From positions 930,001-994,000 of the forward strand of contig NZ_MDJD01000054.1 in assembly GCF_001747085.1 (NCBI RefSeq): DNA of 64,000 bases. Reading direction: 5' to 3'. Of the stretch, positions 36,001 to 44,446 are shown piece by piece (within the stretch, counting starts at the first letter, position 1; every line of letters begins with the position of its first letter). The position numbers and the translations under genes were made by a program. The notes below the pieces were generated by a model. That model saw only the letters and a list, made by a program, of their open reading frames with translations, had not been told where the DNA came from and ran no database searches. Source of the stretch: Flavivirga aquatica (GTDB taxonomy: Bacteria; Bacteroidota; Bacteroidia; Flavobacteriales; Flavobacteriaceae).

Positions 36001-36907
36001 TAAAAGAACTATTAATTTAGCACGACCTTCTACACAAGCAGAAGCTACGAGTTTTACTAATTCAGAACCTATATCTGTAGAAGTTGCAGATATATTTAAT
36101 GTTCCTAAAGGAGAATCTTGGTCTATAGAAAGAATGAAAATAATAGGAAAAACTACATCATTTTCTAGCTTCTCTACTCCTGGAAATCGTGCCAGAGTAA
36201 GAATATATAAAGACGATAATGGTCGTCCAGGAGAACAAATTGCTGACATATTGGATGTATTGATTAAAAACCCTTTGATTTTTTCTTTAGATACATCAGA
36301 ATTAGATTTTTTCTTCCCAAGTATAGTCGAATTAAAAGAAGGAAAATATTGGATTTCTTTTGCCAGATTAGATGAGATATATAATCGTAATAATGTTTCT
36401 TGGCAATTACAGATTAGATTAGCAGAAAATCCAGAATTTGTTAATGAGATAGAAGCTGATTTTGAAAACAAACCCAATCCACATGTTCGAGTAGTAGAAG
36501 GAAAACTTTCGTCATTTACTGGGATAACTAAAGAGTGGAAGGCTTTTGAAAATGTACCAAATTCTAATTTCTTCCCTAATGATGGAAAGTCATATAAAGC
36601 ACAATTAGTATTTTCTTTATTTGGAGAAGTAAAAGACTTAAATAGTGTTGAAAAACCAGTGGATAGAAAAGTTTCTATTATACCAAATCCTACAAATGGG
36701 AGATTTAAACTTGATTTTGATCACAAGTTAAACGAGAATGTTTTGATTAGAATAATTAACATGACAGACAACGAGGTTTTTAGAAAGAAATTTGATAGTA
36801 AAGAACGTAATTACGAAATTGATTGTTCTAGTTTAGAACCTGGAATTTATGTGGTGGTTGTAAAAGGAAAAACAATAGAAAAGAGAATGAAAATGGTTTA
36901 TTACTAA
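33035..36907 (+). CDS. Large secreted Asp-box/sortilin-like beta-propeller protein with type IX secretion tail (copy A)
   Basis: This 1290-residue protein has a hydrophobic export signal at about residues 28-48, ending VYGQ. BNR/Asp-box repeats follow, such as GGLWRTEDGGKNW, GIYKSQDNGRTW, SQDGGKTF, YTSDNGTNW and FYTKDAGETW. They are typical of VPS10/sortilin-like beta-propellers (about 130-850). Beta-sandwich-like segments fill 880-1190. The last ~80 residues are a Por secretion tail (KVSIIPNPTNGRFKLDF, LEPGIYVVVVKGK, KRMKMVYY). The tail predicts export by the type IX system and surface attachment or release. A glycan-binding, glycoside-degrading or adhesive role is possible, but no catalytic motif is evident. 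Confidence 0.88.
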   Translation: MKLSLINYFYKQFLRTNLFIDLTKGLLKHKQILGLFLICFFIQPFVYGQTKPVNNMPIGHQLYKSLKLKSKQNQKNDKTASQIDKFSQRLFYEFDHTCNPITREVPKDIHKKEEKFVQSKKSMTYSGLTNKKAISKWTNRGPYNIGGRTRALAIDISNENIILAGGVSGGLWRTEDGGKNWNRVTRKFQNPSITAIVQDSRPGYQHIWYYGGGEKSGNSASVDPLNFQGIYTGAGIYKSQDNGRTWELLPSTVDNLVGTISTFDIVNSMVVNPINGDLYVATFNSIQRSQDGGKTFQEVFSDGIDYSTEIAVTSKGKFYISSAKRINSFLYTNMVYTSDNGTNWSPITENLPLINNAIRTIFAINPSNEDEVYFFSAGTFFNSLYRYNAFDQTFVDLTDKTPISFSYGSIDGLITQGGYNMVIAVHPKNPDFIIIGGTNLFRTIDGFKTNLMNTPNHWIGGYSPLNDVSIYPNNHPDNHSIKFFPSNPNKVLNANDGGVFITEDITSSNSFEEPVKWGSLNNGYITTQPYAISFDPTSKNEDLLAGFQDNGSWFTDQSNIDAVWKEQFSGDGSYSAFADNGRTRYISSQFGNILRFNLDDNGNTESIAFVQPAGLGPRSFSFINPFVLDPNNDNVIYLPAKRKLFRNSNLDELPTASEIYDLKPSEINWSQIAEVEESITDQFGRELNVITAIDVATFPEANKVYYGTGQGQVFRLDFADLTSSKPVDIFTGKGLPEKSYLSSIHVDPNDSDRVVISFSNYNIPSIFYTKDAGETWIDISGNLEEKRDGTGNGPSVRWVSFLGNKDGILAGTSSGLYYSDRINEKNTVWRLENNQIGNGVVVQVRTRQDGFAAVAVHGNGVFSKKFDVTPPSGKNTLFVNKKPENIELPTQETPEFITLDLSEVFKEEQGNNIDITIENLDKNGDFIRHEFFNNQLDIYFPKANSDIPNIDKEGESIIRLIATSGIQKVATEIKIKVFYKPLLDRFDPDKRTINLARPSTQAEATSFTNSEPISVEVADIFNVPKGESWSIERMKIIGKTTSFSSFSTPGNRARVRIYKDDNGRPGEQIADILDVLIKNPLIFSLDTSELDFFFPSIVELKEGKYWISFARLDEIYNRNNVSWQLQIRLAENPEFVNEIEADFENKPNPHVRVVEGKLSSFTGITKEWKAFENVPNSNFFPNDGKSYKAQLVFSLFGEVKDLNSVEKPVDRKVSIIPNPTNGRFKLDFDHKLNENVLIRIINMTDNEVFRKKFDSKERNYEIDCSSLEPGIYVVVVKGKTIEKRMKMVYY

Positions 36908-37065
36908 AACCATTTAAATTTAAAATCTTATACAATGACTAAATATTGTAAAACAGATAAACAAAGTTAAAGGTAATGTTGGCAGATATATATTAGAAGT
37001 CTCTCACTCTTTGAAGAATGATGCTCCACGAATATCCCAAACTTCCTAAGAATAAAAAATTATAA

Positions 37066-37106
37066 CAAAAAAGGCCGCCTGAAAAGTATTAGGCTGTCTT
37101 TTTTGT
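37066..37106 (+). terminator. Terminator downstream of copy A
   Basis: AAAAAGGCCGCCT pairs with AGGCTGTCTTTTT around a 10-base loop (one mismatch, one wobble), followed by more Ts. It lies about 165 bases after the stop and is repeated after copy B. Confidence 0.7.
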
Positions 37107-37264
37107 TTTGATATATGTTCTGTTTTTTAGATTTTAAAATGAGAAAATTATTGACTCTTAGCTCGTTAATTAGACATTCCTTAAAATTACACTATTTATC
37201 ATCTAATCCCACAACTTTTTGACTTGATCCATTATAGCAAGGGATTTAAGAGGTGATAAAAGAA

Positions 37265-37290
37265 AAAAGTCAGAAAAAATGCTGACTTTT
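37265..37290 (-). terminator. Hairpin beside the first tRNA fragment
   Basis: AAAAGTCAG (37,265-37,273) pairs with CTGACTTTT (37,282-37,290). It lies just beyond the 3' end of the minus-strand tRNA fragment, the place where a tRNA terminator would be. Confidence 0.6.
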
Positions 37291-37296
37291 CTTCTT

Positions 37297-37332
37297 TAGT
37301 AGCGGGAACTGGACTCGAACCAGTGACCTTCG
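37297..37332 (-). other. tRNA 3' fragment: candidate attachment half-site 1
   Basis: These 36 bases are identical to 42,898-42,933. Read on the minus strand they give variable loop, T-arm (ACTGG TTCGAGT CCAGT), acceptor strand TCCCGCT and discriminator A of a tRNA. The bases further 5' do not continue the tRNA, so this is a 3' fragment. Such fragments mark the ends of islands integrated into tRNA genes. Confidence 0.75.
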
Positions 37333-37485
37333 AGTCACAAGAATAATCACTCAAAATTATATTTTAAAGCATTGATGATTAATTTTTATACCTAAGAAAT
37401 TAGGGACTCCTTATCCTAAGTTAAAAAATATCGCGTTTTATAGTTTATAATAATCATAAATAACTATTTCCGTGCTCAAAAAAAA

Positions 37486-37890
37486 CATGTTATAAAAAAA
37501 ATTTACACTATATTTTTGTCAATTTTTTTATACCAACTCAGTTTTTCTCAAATTACACATGTATTAAATATTAATGACGGTGCATCAAGTTCAAATCCCT
37601 CGTCGATGATTATTTTTAACGGAAAAACTTATTTCGGAGCAGATGATGGAAGTGGTGTTAATTCTGGTGGAACAGATTTTGGAAAAGAATTATGAACCTC
37701 AGATGAAACTGTATCAGGAACAGTAAAATAGATCTTTTTCCTAGGATTGGAGAAGCCGTACAATGCCACTATTGGGAATGAATTATATGAATATAATCCA
37801 GCAACAGATTTTTTTTCGTTGGTAAAAGATATTGATTTAGGTGCTGGAGATTCTAGTATTAGTTGGTTAACCACTCTAGGTACAAAATAG
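37486..37890 (+). pseudogene. Decayed ELWxxDGT-repeat secreted protein
   Basis: After a one-base slip in a poly-A run near the start, the frame reads a signal peptide (KIYTIFLSIFLYQLSFSQ). VLNINDGASSSNPSSMIIF, KTYFGADDGSG and GTDFGKEL-stop-TSDETVSGT follow. FGADDG...ELWxTDGTxxGT is the ELWxxDGT repeat pattern of large surface proteins in this phylum. The W codon has become a stop, with a second stop at the following IFF segment, and only about one repeat survives. The rest of 37,333-38,155 has no other intact gene. Confidence 0.7.
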
Positions 37891-37993
37891 TACAGATTTA
37901 AAATGTAGTTTTCCAGCAATTGAAACAGAATCCTCTGTACTATGTTCTCTATTTTTAAACATATTTATAGTATGTATTTTTAATATACTATCA

Positions 37994-38288
37994 TTAATAA
38001 TAATTCCACTCATAACTAATCCCTACTATAATAAGTTCAGAATTAATAGATTCAATTTCAAATCGAGAGTCTGATAATTTAAGATTAAATATTTTATTAT
38101 CTATAAACCTTTCAAACAACTCATTAAAATTTGTACCTGTATTTTTTAAATAGAATTTTAGATATTCCCCCACTTCTTTTCCCACTAATTGTTTTATACG
38201 AGTTAAAAGGATTAATTTTTATCAAATTCTTAACAACTATCGCATCACTGTTTTCTTTTTTTAATAAATAATTCACTAAGTATTTCAT
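37994..38288 (-). pseudogene. Small minus-strand gene spanning the repeat boundary, frameshifted
   Basis: A frame starting at 38,288 (MKYLVNYLLKKENSDAIVV) shifts near 38,220 into one reading GKEVGEYLKFYLKNTG and NELFERFIDNKIFNLKL, which ends at 37,994. Copy A at 32,573-32,758 keeps the first part but joins unrelated sequence at 32,626. The function is unrecognised. Its value is that copy B is continuous with the 3' half and copy A is not, so copy A or its left flank is the derived junction. Confidence 0.4.
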
Positions 38289-38564
38289 TTAGTGAAGTAA
38301 AACGATTTTCTATACTGAAATAAAACCAAAACAATTATAAATCACCATTAAACAGAAAATATCGAAAAAAAGTCTTGATGGAGTAGGGTAATATTTTTCT
38401 GAATCGTTATACTATAAAATACCTATGAATTATATTTAAGTATATGAGTGTTTTTATTATGTCTATCCCCCAAAAAGCAAAAAAGGATAATTACAGTTTA
38501 AACATTTTTTCTTATCCCAAATTCACTTGAAACGAATTAATTTTATCTTAAATTCCTAAAAATC

Positions 38565-41500
38565 ATGAAACTATCATTAATTAACTATTTCTACAAACAA
38601 TTCCTAAGGACTAATTTGTTTATTGATTTAACTAAAGGTCTATTAAAACATAAACAAATATTAGGGTTATTTCTTATTTGTTTTTTTATTCAACCATTTG
38701 TATACGCACAAACTAAACCTGTTAATAACATGCCTATAGGGCATCAATTATATAAAAGTTTAAAACTAAAAAGTAAACAAAACCAAAAAAACGATAAAAC
38801 AGCATCTCAGATTGATAAATTTTCACAAAGATTATTTTATGAGTTTGATCACACTTGTAACCCTATAACCCGTGAAGTTCCTAAAGATATTCATAAAAAG
38901 GAAGAGAAATTTGTTCAGAGCAAAAAATCTATGACATACTCTGGTCTTACTAACAAAAAAGCTATATCCAAATGGACAAATAGAGGACCATATAATATTG
39001 GAGGGCGTACTCGCGCATTAGCAATAGATATATCAAATGAAAACATCATACTTGCCGGTGGAGTATCTGGGGGTTTATGGCGCACGGAAAATGGTGGTAA
39101 AAATTGGAATAGAGTAACTCGAAAATTTCAAAACCCAAGTATTACTGCTATTGTTCAAGATTCTAGACCAGGTTATCAACATATTTGGTATTATGGAGGA
39201 GGAGAAAAATCTGGAAATTCAGCATCAGTAGATCCTTTAAACTTTCAGGGTATTTATACAGGGGCTGGAATATATAAATCACAAGATAATGGGCGCACAT
39301 GGGAATTACTACCTTCAACAGTTGATAATTTAGTTGGTACCATTTCCACTTTTGACATAGTAAATAGCATGGTTGTAAATCCAATAAATGGAGATCTATA
39401 TGTGGCGACCTTCAATAGTATTCAACGATCTCAAGATGGTGGTAAAACTTTTCAAGAAGTATTCTCAGATGGAATTGATTACAGCACTGAAATCGCTGTA
39501 ACGTCTAAAGGGAAATTTTATATATCCTCTGCAAAAAGAATAAATCCGTCTTTTTCTACAAACATGGTATATACATCTGATAATGGTACTAATTGGTCTC
39601 CAATAGCTGAAAATTTACCATTAATTAATAATGCAATTAGAACAATTTTCGCTATAAACCCATCAAATGAAGATGAAGTTTATTTTTTCTCAGCAGGTGT
39701 ATCATTCAACTCTTTATATAAATACAATGCATTCGATCAAACTTTTGTTGATCTTACTGACAAGATACCTCCTGCTTTTTCTCTTATAAGATTCATTGAC
39801 GGGTTAATTACGCAAAGGGGTTATAATATGGTAATAGCTGTACATCCTAAAAATCCTGATTTTATTATTATAGGAGGGACTAATCTATTTAGAACCATAG
39901 ACGGTTTTAAAACGAATCTAACGAATACCCCAAACCATTGGATAGGAGGATATTCTCCGCTTAATGATGTTTCTATTTATCCAAATAACCATCCAGATAA
40001 TCACTCTATTAAGTTTTTTCCTTCTAACCCCAATAAAGTACTAAATGCTAATGATGGAGGCGTTTTTATTACTGAAGATATTACATCTAGTAATTCTTTT
40101 GAAGAGCCTGTAAAGTGGGGTTCTTTAAATAATGGATATATTACAACCCAACCATATGCTATATCCTTTGATCCGACATCCAAAAATGAAGATTTACTCG
40201 CAGGTTTTCAAGATAATGGGTCTTGGTTTACAGATCAATCAAATATTGATGCAGTCTGGAAAGAACAATTTAGTGGAGATGGTTCTTATTCTGCTTTTGC
40301 AGATAATGGACGAACCCGTTATATCTCATCACAATTTGGGAATATCTTCCGTTTTAATCTTGATGATAATGGTAATATTGAATCAGCAGCATCTGCAACA
40401 CCGGCAGGTCTGCGTCCGAGATCTTTTAGCTTTATCAATCCTTTTGTTCTGGATCCTAATAATGATAACGTAATCTATTTGCCTGCCAAACGTAAATTAT
40501 TTAGAAATAGTAATCTTGATGAATTACCAACAACTAGTAATGCTGTTGACGTAAAACCTTCTGAGATTAATTGGTCGCAAATAGCCGAAGTTGAAGAATC
40601 TATAATAGATCAGTTTGGAAGAGAACTTAATGTAATTACTGCAATTGATGTTGCTACCTTTCCAGAAGCAAACAAAGTGTATTATGGTACTGGTCAAGGC
40701 CAAGTTTTTAGATTGGATTTCGCAGATTTAACATCCAGTAAACCTGTTGATATTTTTACAGGGAAAGGCTTACCTGAAAAGAGTTACCTGAGCAGTATAC
40801 ATGTAGATCCAAATGATTCAGACAGGGTAGTGATTTCTTTCTCTAATTACAATATCCCTAGTATTTTTTATACAAAAGATGCTGGAGAAACTTGGATCGA
40901 TATTAGTGGTAATTTAGAAGAAAAGAGAGATGGAACTGGTAATGGCCCTTCCGTTCGATGGGTTTCTTTTTTAGGAAACAAAGATGGAATTTTAGCAGGT
41001 ACTAGTTCAGGCTTGTATTATAGTGATAGAATTAATGAAAAAAATACTGTTTGGAGATTAGAAAACAACCAGATAGGAAATGGTGTGGTAGTTCAGGTAA
41101 GAACTAGACAAGATGGGTTTGCAGCAGTTGCTGTTCACGGAAATGGAGTGTTTAGTAAAAAATTTGATGTCACACCTCCTTCAGGCAAAAACACTCTATT
41201 TGTTAATAAAAAACCAGAAAACATAGAATTGCCTACACAAGAAACACCAGAATTTATAACTTTAGACCTTAGTGAAGTCTTTAAAGAAGAGCAAGGTAAT
41301 AATATTGATATTACAATTGAAAACTTAGATAAAAATGGTGACTTTATCAGACATGAATTTTTCAATAATCAATTAGATATTTATTTCCCAAAGGCAAATA
41401 GTGATATTCCAAATATAGATAAAGAAGGAGAGAGTATTATAAGATTAATAGCTACTTCTGGTATTCAGAAAGTAGCTACAGAAATTAAAATAAAGGTATT

Positions 41501-42440
41501 TTATAAACCTTTATTAGATCGATTCGATCCAGATAAAAGAACTATTAATTTAGAACGACCTTCTACACAAGCAGAAGCTACGAGTTTTATTAATCCAGCA
41601 CCTTTATCTGTAGAAGTTGCAGATATATTTAATGTTCCTAAAGGAGAATCTTGGTCTATAGAAAGAATGAAAATAATAGGAAAAACTACACCATTTTCTA
41701 GCTTCTCTACTCCTGGAAATCGTGCCAGAGTAAGAATATATAAAGACGATAATGGTCGCCCAGGAGAACAAATTGCTGACATATTGGATGTATTGATTAA
41801 AAACCCTTTGATTTTTTCTTTAGATACATCAGAATTAGATTTTTTCTTCCCAAGTATAGTCGAATTAAAAGAAGGAAAATATTGGATTTCTTTTGCCAGA
41901 TTAGATGAAATATATAATCGTAATAATGTTTCTTGGCAATTACAGATTAGATTAGCCCAAAATCCAGAATTTGTTAATGCAATAGGATCTAATTTCGAAA
42001 ACAAACCCAATCCACATGTTCGAGTAGTAGAAGGAAAAATTCCGTTTATCACAGAGGTTACTAAAGAGTGGAAGGCTTTTGAAAATATAACAAAGCCTGA
42101 TTTCTTCCCTAATGATGGAAAGTCATATAAAGCACAATTAGTATTTTCTTTATTTGGAGAAGTAAAAGACTTAAATAGTGTTGAAAAACCAGTGGATAGA
42201 AAAGTTTCTATTATACCAAATCCTACAAATGGGAGATTTAAACTTGATTTTGATAACAAGTTAAACGAGAATGTTTTGATTAGAATAATTAACATGACAG
42301 ACAACGAGGTTTTTAGAAAGAAATTTGATAGTAAAGAACGTAATTACGAAATTGATTGTTCTAGTTTAGAACCTGGAATTTATGTGGTGGTTGTAAAAGG
42401 AAAAACAATAGAAAAGAGAATGAAAATGGTTTATTACTAA
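38565..42440 (+). CDS. Large secreted Asp-box/sortilin-like beta-propeller protein with type IX secretion tail (copy B)
   Basis: This 1291-residue paralogue of the protein at 33,035 has the same export signal, Asp-box repeats and Por tail. Long blocks are identical. About eight short patches differ, for example NSFLYTNM to NPSFSTNM, TPISFSYGSIDG to IPPAFSLIRFIDG, TESIAFVQPAGLG to IESAASATPAGLR, ASEIYDLKP to TSNAVDVKP, and GKLSSFTGITKEW to GKIPFITEVTKEW. The change IRFIDG accounts for the extra residue. Promoter and terminator regions are copied as well, so both genes should be expressed alike. Confidence 0.88.
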   Translation: MKLSLINYFYKQFLRTNLFIDLTKGLLKHKQILGLFLICFFIQPFVYAQTKPVNNMPIGHQLYKSLKLKSKQNQKNDKTASQIDKFSQRLFYEFDHTCNPITREVPKDIHKKEEKFVQSKKSMTYSGLTNKKAISKWTNRGPYNIGGRTRALAIDISNENIILAGGVSGGLWRTENGGKNWNRVTRKFQNPSITAIVQDSRPGYQHIWYYGGGEKSGNSASVDPLNFQGIYTGAGIYKSQDNGRTWELLPSTVDNLVGTISTFDIVNSMVVNPINGDLYVATFNSIQRSQDGGKTFQEVFSDGIDYSTEIAVTSKGKFYISSAKRINPSFSTNMVYTSDNGTNWSPIAENLPLINNAIRTIFAINPSNEDEVYFFSAGVSFNSLYKYNAFDQTFVDLTDKIPPAFSLIRFIDGLITQRGYNMVIAVHPKNPDFIIIGGTNLFRTIDGFKTNLTNTPNHWIGGYSPLNDVSIYPNNHPDNHSIKFFPSNPNKVLNANDGGVFITEDITSSNSFEEPVKWGSLNNGYITTQPYAISFDPTSKNEDLLAGFQDNGSWFTDQSNIDAVWKEQFSGDGSYSAFADNGRTRYISSQFGNIFRFNLDDNGNIESAASATPAGLRPRSFSFINPFVLDPNNDNVIYLPAKRKLFRNSNLDELPTTSNAVDVKPSEINWSQIAEVEESIIDQFGRELNVITAIDVATFPEANKVYYGTGQGQVFRLDFADLTSSKPVDIFTGKGLPEKSYLSSIHVDPNDSDRVVISFSNYNIPSIFYTKDAGETWIDISGNLEEKRDGTGNGPSVRWVSFLGNKDGILAGTSSGLYYSDRINEKNTVWRLENNQIGNGVVVQVRTRQDGFAAVAVHGNGVFSKKFDVTPPSGKNTLFVNKKPENIELPTQETPEFITLDLSEVFKEEQGNNIDITIENLDKNGDFIRHEFFNNQLDIYFPKANSDIPNIDKEGESIIRLIATSGIQKVATEIKIKVFYKPLLDRFDPDKRTINLERPSTQAEATSFINPAPLSVEVADIFNVPKGESWSIERMKIIGKTTPFSSFSTPGNRARVRIYKDDNGRPGEQIADILDVLIKNPLIFSLDTSELDFFFPSIVELKEGKYWISFARLDEIYNRNNVSWQLQIRLAQNPEFVNAIGSNFENKPNPHVRVVEGKIPFITEVTKEWKAFENITKPDFFPNDGKSYKAQLVFSLFGEVKDLNSVEKPVDRKVSIIPNPTNGRFKLDFDNKLNENVLIRIINMTDNEVFRKKFDSKERNYEIDCSSLEPGIYVVVVKGKTIEKRMKMVYY

Positions 42441-42598
42441 AACCATTTAAATTTAAAATCTTATACAATGACTAAATATTGTAAAACAGATAAACAAAGT
42501 TAAAGGTAATGTTGGCAGATATATATTAGAAGTCTCTCACTCTTTGAAGAATGATGCTCCACGAATATCCCAAACTTCCTAAGAATAAAAAATTATAA

Positions 42599-42639
42599 CA
42601 AAAAAGGCCGCCTGAAAAGTATTAGGCTGTCTTTTTTGT
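42599..42639 (+). terminator. Terminator downstream of copy B
   Basis: This is the same GGCCGCCT...AGGCTGTC hairpin with A and T flanks as after copy A. Confidence 0.7.
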
Positions 42640-42863
42640 TTTGATATATGTTCTGTTTTTTAGATTTTAAAATGAGAAAATTATTGACTCTTAGCTCGTT
42701 AATTAGACATTCCTTAAAATTACACTATTTATCATCTAATCCCAAAACTTTTTGACTTGATCCCTTACCGGAATATTTGCATAAACATAACAATTGGGCT
42801 TGATCCGTCAAATACTATTATGAATAAGATAAATAGCTAAATTCTGTACTATGTGAAATAAAA

Positions 42864-42889
42864 AAGCCTTTCAATTTCTTGAAAGGCTT
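42864..42889 (-). terminator. Hairpin beside the second tRNA fragment
   Basis: AAGCCTTTC (42,864-42,872) pairs with GAAAGGCTT (42,881-42,889), flanked by As and Ts. It is placed where the terminator of the minus-strand tRNA would lie. Its sequence differs from the hairpin at 37,265, so the two tRNA fragments have different downstream contexts. Confidence 0.65.
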
Positions 42890-42897
42890 AGTTTTAC

Positions 42898-42942
42898 TAG
42901 TAGCGGGAACTGGACTCGAACCAGTGACCTTCGGGTTATGAG
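42898..42942 (-). other. tRNA-Met(CAT) 3' half: attachment site of the conjugative element
   Basis: Read on the minus strand: anticodon loop CTCATAA, 3' anticodon stem CCCGA, variable loop AGGTC, T-arm ACTGG-TTCGAGT-CCAGT, acceptor TCCCGCT, then A. The bases before the anticodon loop do not pair with the stem, and no D-arm or 5' acceptor strand follows at 42,943-43,000. It is therefore a half gene, consistent with site-specific integration in the anticodon loop. The tyrosine integrase starts 170 bases away. An intact tRNA-Met should be restored at the far end of the element, outside this window. Confidence 0.85.
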
Positions 42943-42993
42943 CTTAAAGGTAGCAAGACACTAAACACCTCATTTCCTAGCAAAATCCATGTT

Positions 42994-43069
42994 ATTCAGT
43001 ACTTTACATTTTAAACGATAGCATTTAAATACAATTAAAATCAAATCATTCTGTACTTATTCTGTACTG
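42994..43069. promoter_or_regulatory. ATTCnGTACT repeats between attachment site and integrase
   Basis: ATTCAGTACTT lies at 42,994, ATTCTGTACTT at 43,048 and ATTCTGTACTG at 43,059; a further ATTCTGTACT lies at 42,841 outside the tRNA half. The last two are head to tail with an 11-base period. They may be integrase arm-type sites or operators for the integrase promoter. Confidence 0.45.
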
Positions 43070-43113
43070 ACTATTTTAAAATTGATTATCTTTATATTCT
43101 AAGTTAAGTGATT

Positions 43114-44445
43114 ATGGCGATTATTAAAATAGTACTTCGGAAAAATATGATTCGCAAAGATAAAACTATCCCACTTGCAATTCGTATTAGTGAAAATTAC
43201 AAGACAAATTATAAATGGCTTGGACAGTATGTGCTAGAAAAAGATTGGGATAAAGATGCAGGAAGAGTAAAAAAAACACATCCAAACGCTAAAAAACTTA
43301 ATAATTTTCTTTTAAAAAAACTTACTGAAGCTAATGATGTTTACTTTGATTCTAAAGACAAAATCACACCAAAGCAGGTCAAGTTAAAATTGAAAGGTGC
43401 TGGTGGTTCTAAATCATTTTTCAATGTTGCCTCAGACAGAATTAAAAGCAAATATGAACGTGATGTGTTTTCAGTTGCAAAATCTGAATTATCAATTTTA
43501 TACAACTTAGAAGAATTTTTAAACCATAATAACTCACAAGAAAAAAATGTAGTTATTAACGGAATTAAAGAACGTAGAAAGACACGAGTTAGTAAAGGAA
43601 GAAAAGGTGAGCATACTTTTATGGATTCTGTTGAACACTTTAAAAAGAATAAGTCATTAAAGTTTCAAGATATTAATGAATCTTTCTTGGATAGGTATAA
43701 AGATTTTTGTGCAGTCTATCTTGAACAAAAAACACGCACCATCACTAATCAACTCATATTTATACGGACTCTTTTTAACAAGGCTATTAAAAATGGAATA
43801 GTTGATTCCAAATTCTATCCGTTTGGTGGTGAAAAAGAAAAGATTCGGATTGGCTCTAGTCATAAGATAGGTTTGATTGTAAATGAGGTAGAGCAGATTG
43901 AACTTTTAGAATTAGAACCTGACACCTCAATATGGCACACTAAAAACGTATGGCTATTTGCTTTTTACTTTGCTGGAATAAGAATTTCGGATGCGATAAA
44001 ACTAAAATGGTCAGATTTCAAAGATGGTCGTTTGTTCTACGTAATGAATAAAAATGAGAAACCACTAAGCCTTAAAGTATCTGAGAAAGCAGAAGTAATA
44101 CTCGAATATTACAAACAAGAGAAAGATGATAATAATGGATTTATCTTTCCTTTTCTGAAAGATGTGGATGAATCTGATACTGAAGATATTTTTAGAAAAA
44201 CTAGGAACGCAACTAAATTGCTTAACAAATATTTGAAGCGAATTGGCGATATGTGTGAGATTGACAAAAACTTGTCTAACCATATTGCTCGACACAGTTT
44301 TGGAAATATCGCTGGCAATAAGATTCATCCTAGAATGCTTCAAAAACTATACAGACACAGCGATTTAAAAACGACTTTAATATATCAAGCTAATTTTATC
44401 CATGAAGAAGCTGATGATGCCTTAGAAGAAGTAATCAACTTTTAA
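43114..44445 (+). CDS. int: Tyrosine recombinase/integrase of the conjugative element
   Basis: This 443-residue phage-type integrase uses the ATG at 43,114 (MAIIKIVLRKN); a GTG six bases upstream is possible. Domains in order are an arm-type DNA-binding N-terminus (about 1-90, typical of Bacteroidota integrases), a SAM-like core-binding domain (about 170-260), and the catalytic domain. Catalytic residues are visible: Arg in AGIRISDAI, HIARHSF (HxxR), LYRHSDLKTT and the tyrosine in LIYQ. It faces away from the tRNA-Met half-site next to it, the usual arrangement for an element inserted there. Confidence 0.95.
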   Translation: MAIIKIVLRKNMIRKDKTIPLAIRISENYKTNYKWLGQYVLEKDWDKDAGRVKKTHPNAKKLNNFLLKKLTEANDVYFDSKDKITPKQVKLKLKGAGGSKSFFNVASDRIKSKYERDVFSVAKSELSILYNLEEFLNHNNSQEKNVVINGIKERRKTRVSKGRKGEHTFMDSVEHFKKNKSLKFQDINESFLDRYKDFCAVYLEQKTRTITNQLIFIRTLFNKAIKNGIVDSKFYPFGGEKEKIRIGSSHKIGLIVNEVEQIELLELEPDTSIWHTKNVWLFAFYFAGIRISDAIKLKWSDFKDGRLFYVMNKNEKPLSLKVSEKAEVILEYYKQEKDDNNGFIFPFLKDVDESDTEDIFRKTRNATKLLNKYLKRIGDMCEIDKNLSNHIARHSFGNIAGNKIHPRMLQKLYRHSDLKTTLIYQANFIHEEADDALEEVINF

Positions 44446-44446
44446 G

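Larger units (their letters stand above)
32626..37230. repeat. Direct repeat copy A (about 4.6 kb)
   Basis: This segment recurs at 38,156-42,763 in the same orientation, 5,530 bases away. It includes 400 bases upstream of the large gene, the gene itself and 320 bases downstream. Non-coding parts differ by only a handful of bases. Coding differences sit in patches (see findings). The left boundary falls inside a small minus-strand frame, so copy A holds only part of that frame. Confidence 0.95.
38156..42763. repeat. Direct repeat copy B (about 4.6 kb)
   Basis: This is the second copy of the 32,626-37,230 segment. It is three bases longer because the protein gains one residue. Both copies end at the same GACTTGATCC sequence, after which the flanks diverge completely. 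Confidence 0.95.

Noticed and set aside
41501-42304. Long minus-strand open frame of 267 codons
   Set aside because: It is antisense to the copy B gene and has low-complexity composition; copy A has a shorter version with a stop, as expected for a shadow frame.
33035-42440. Diversity-generating retroelement as the cause of the variable patches
   Set aside because: No reverse transcriptase or template repeat is seen, and the changes involve all base types rather than adenines only.
37297-42933. The 36-bp direct repeats as CRISPR repeats
   Set aside because: There are only two copies, 5.6 kb apart, and they match a tRNA T-arm and acceptor stem.
42898-42975. A complete tRNA-Met gene
   Set aside because: The 5' acceptor strand, D-arm and 5' anticodon stem are missing; only the 3' half from the anticodon loop is present.
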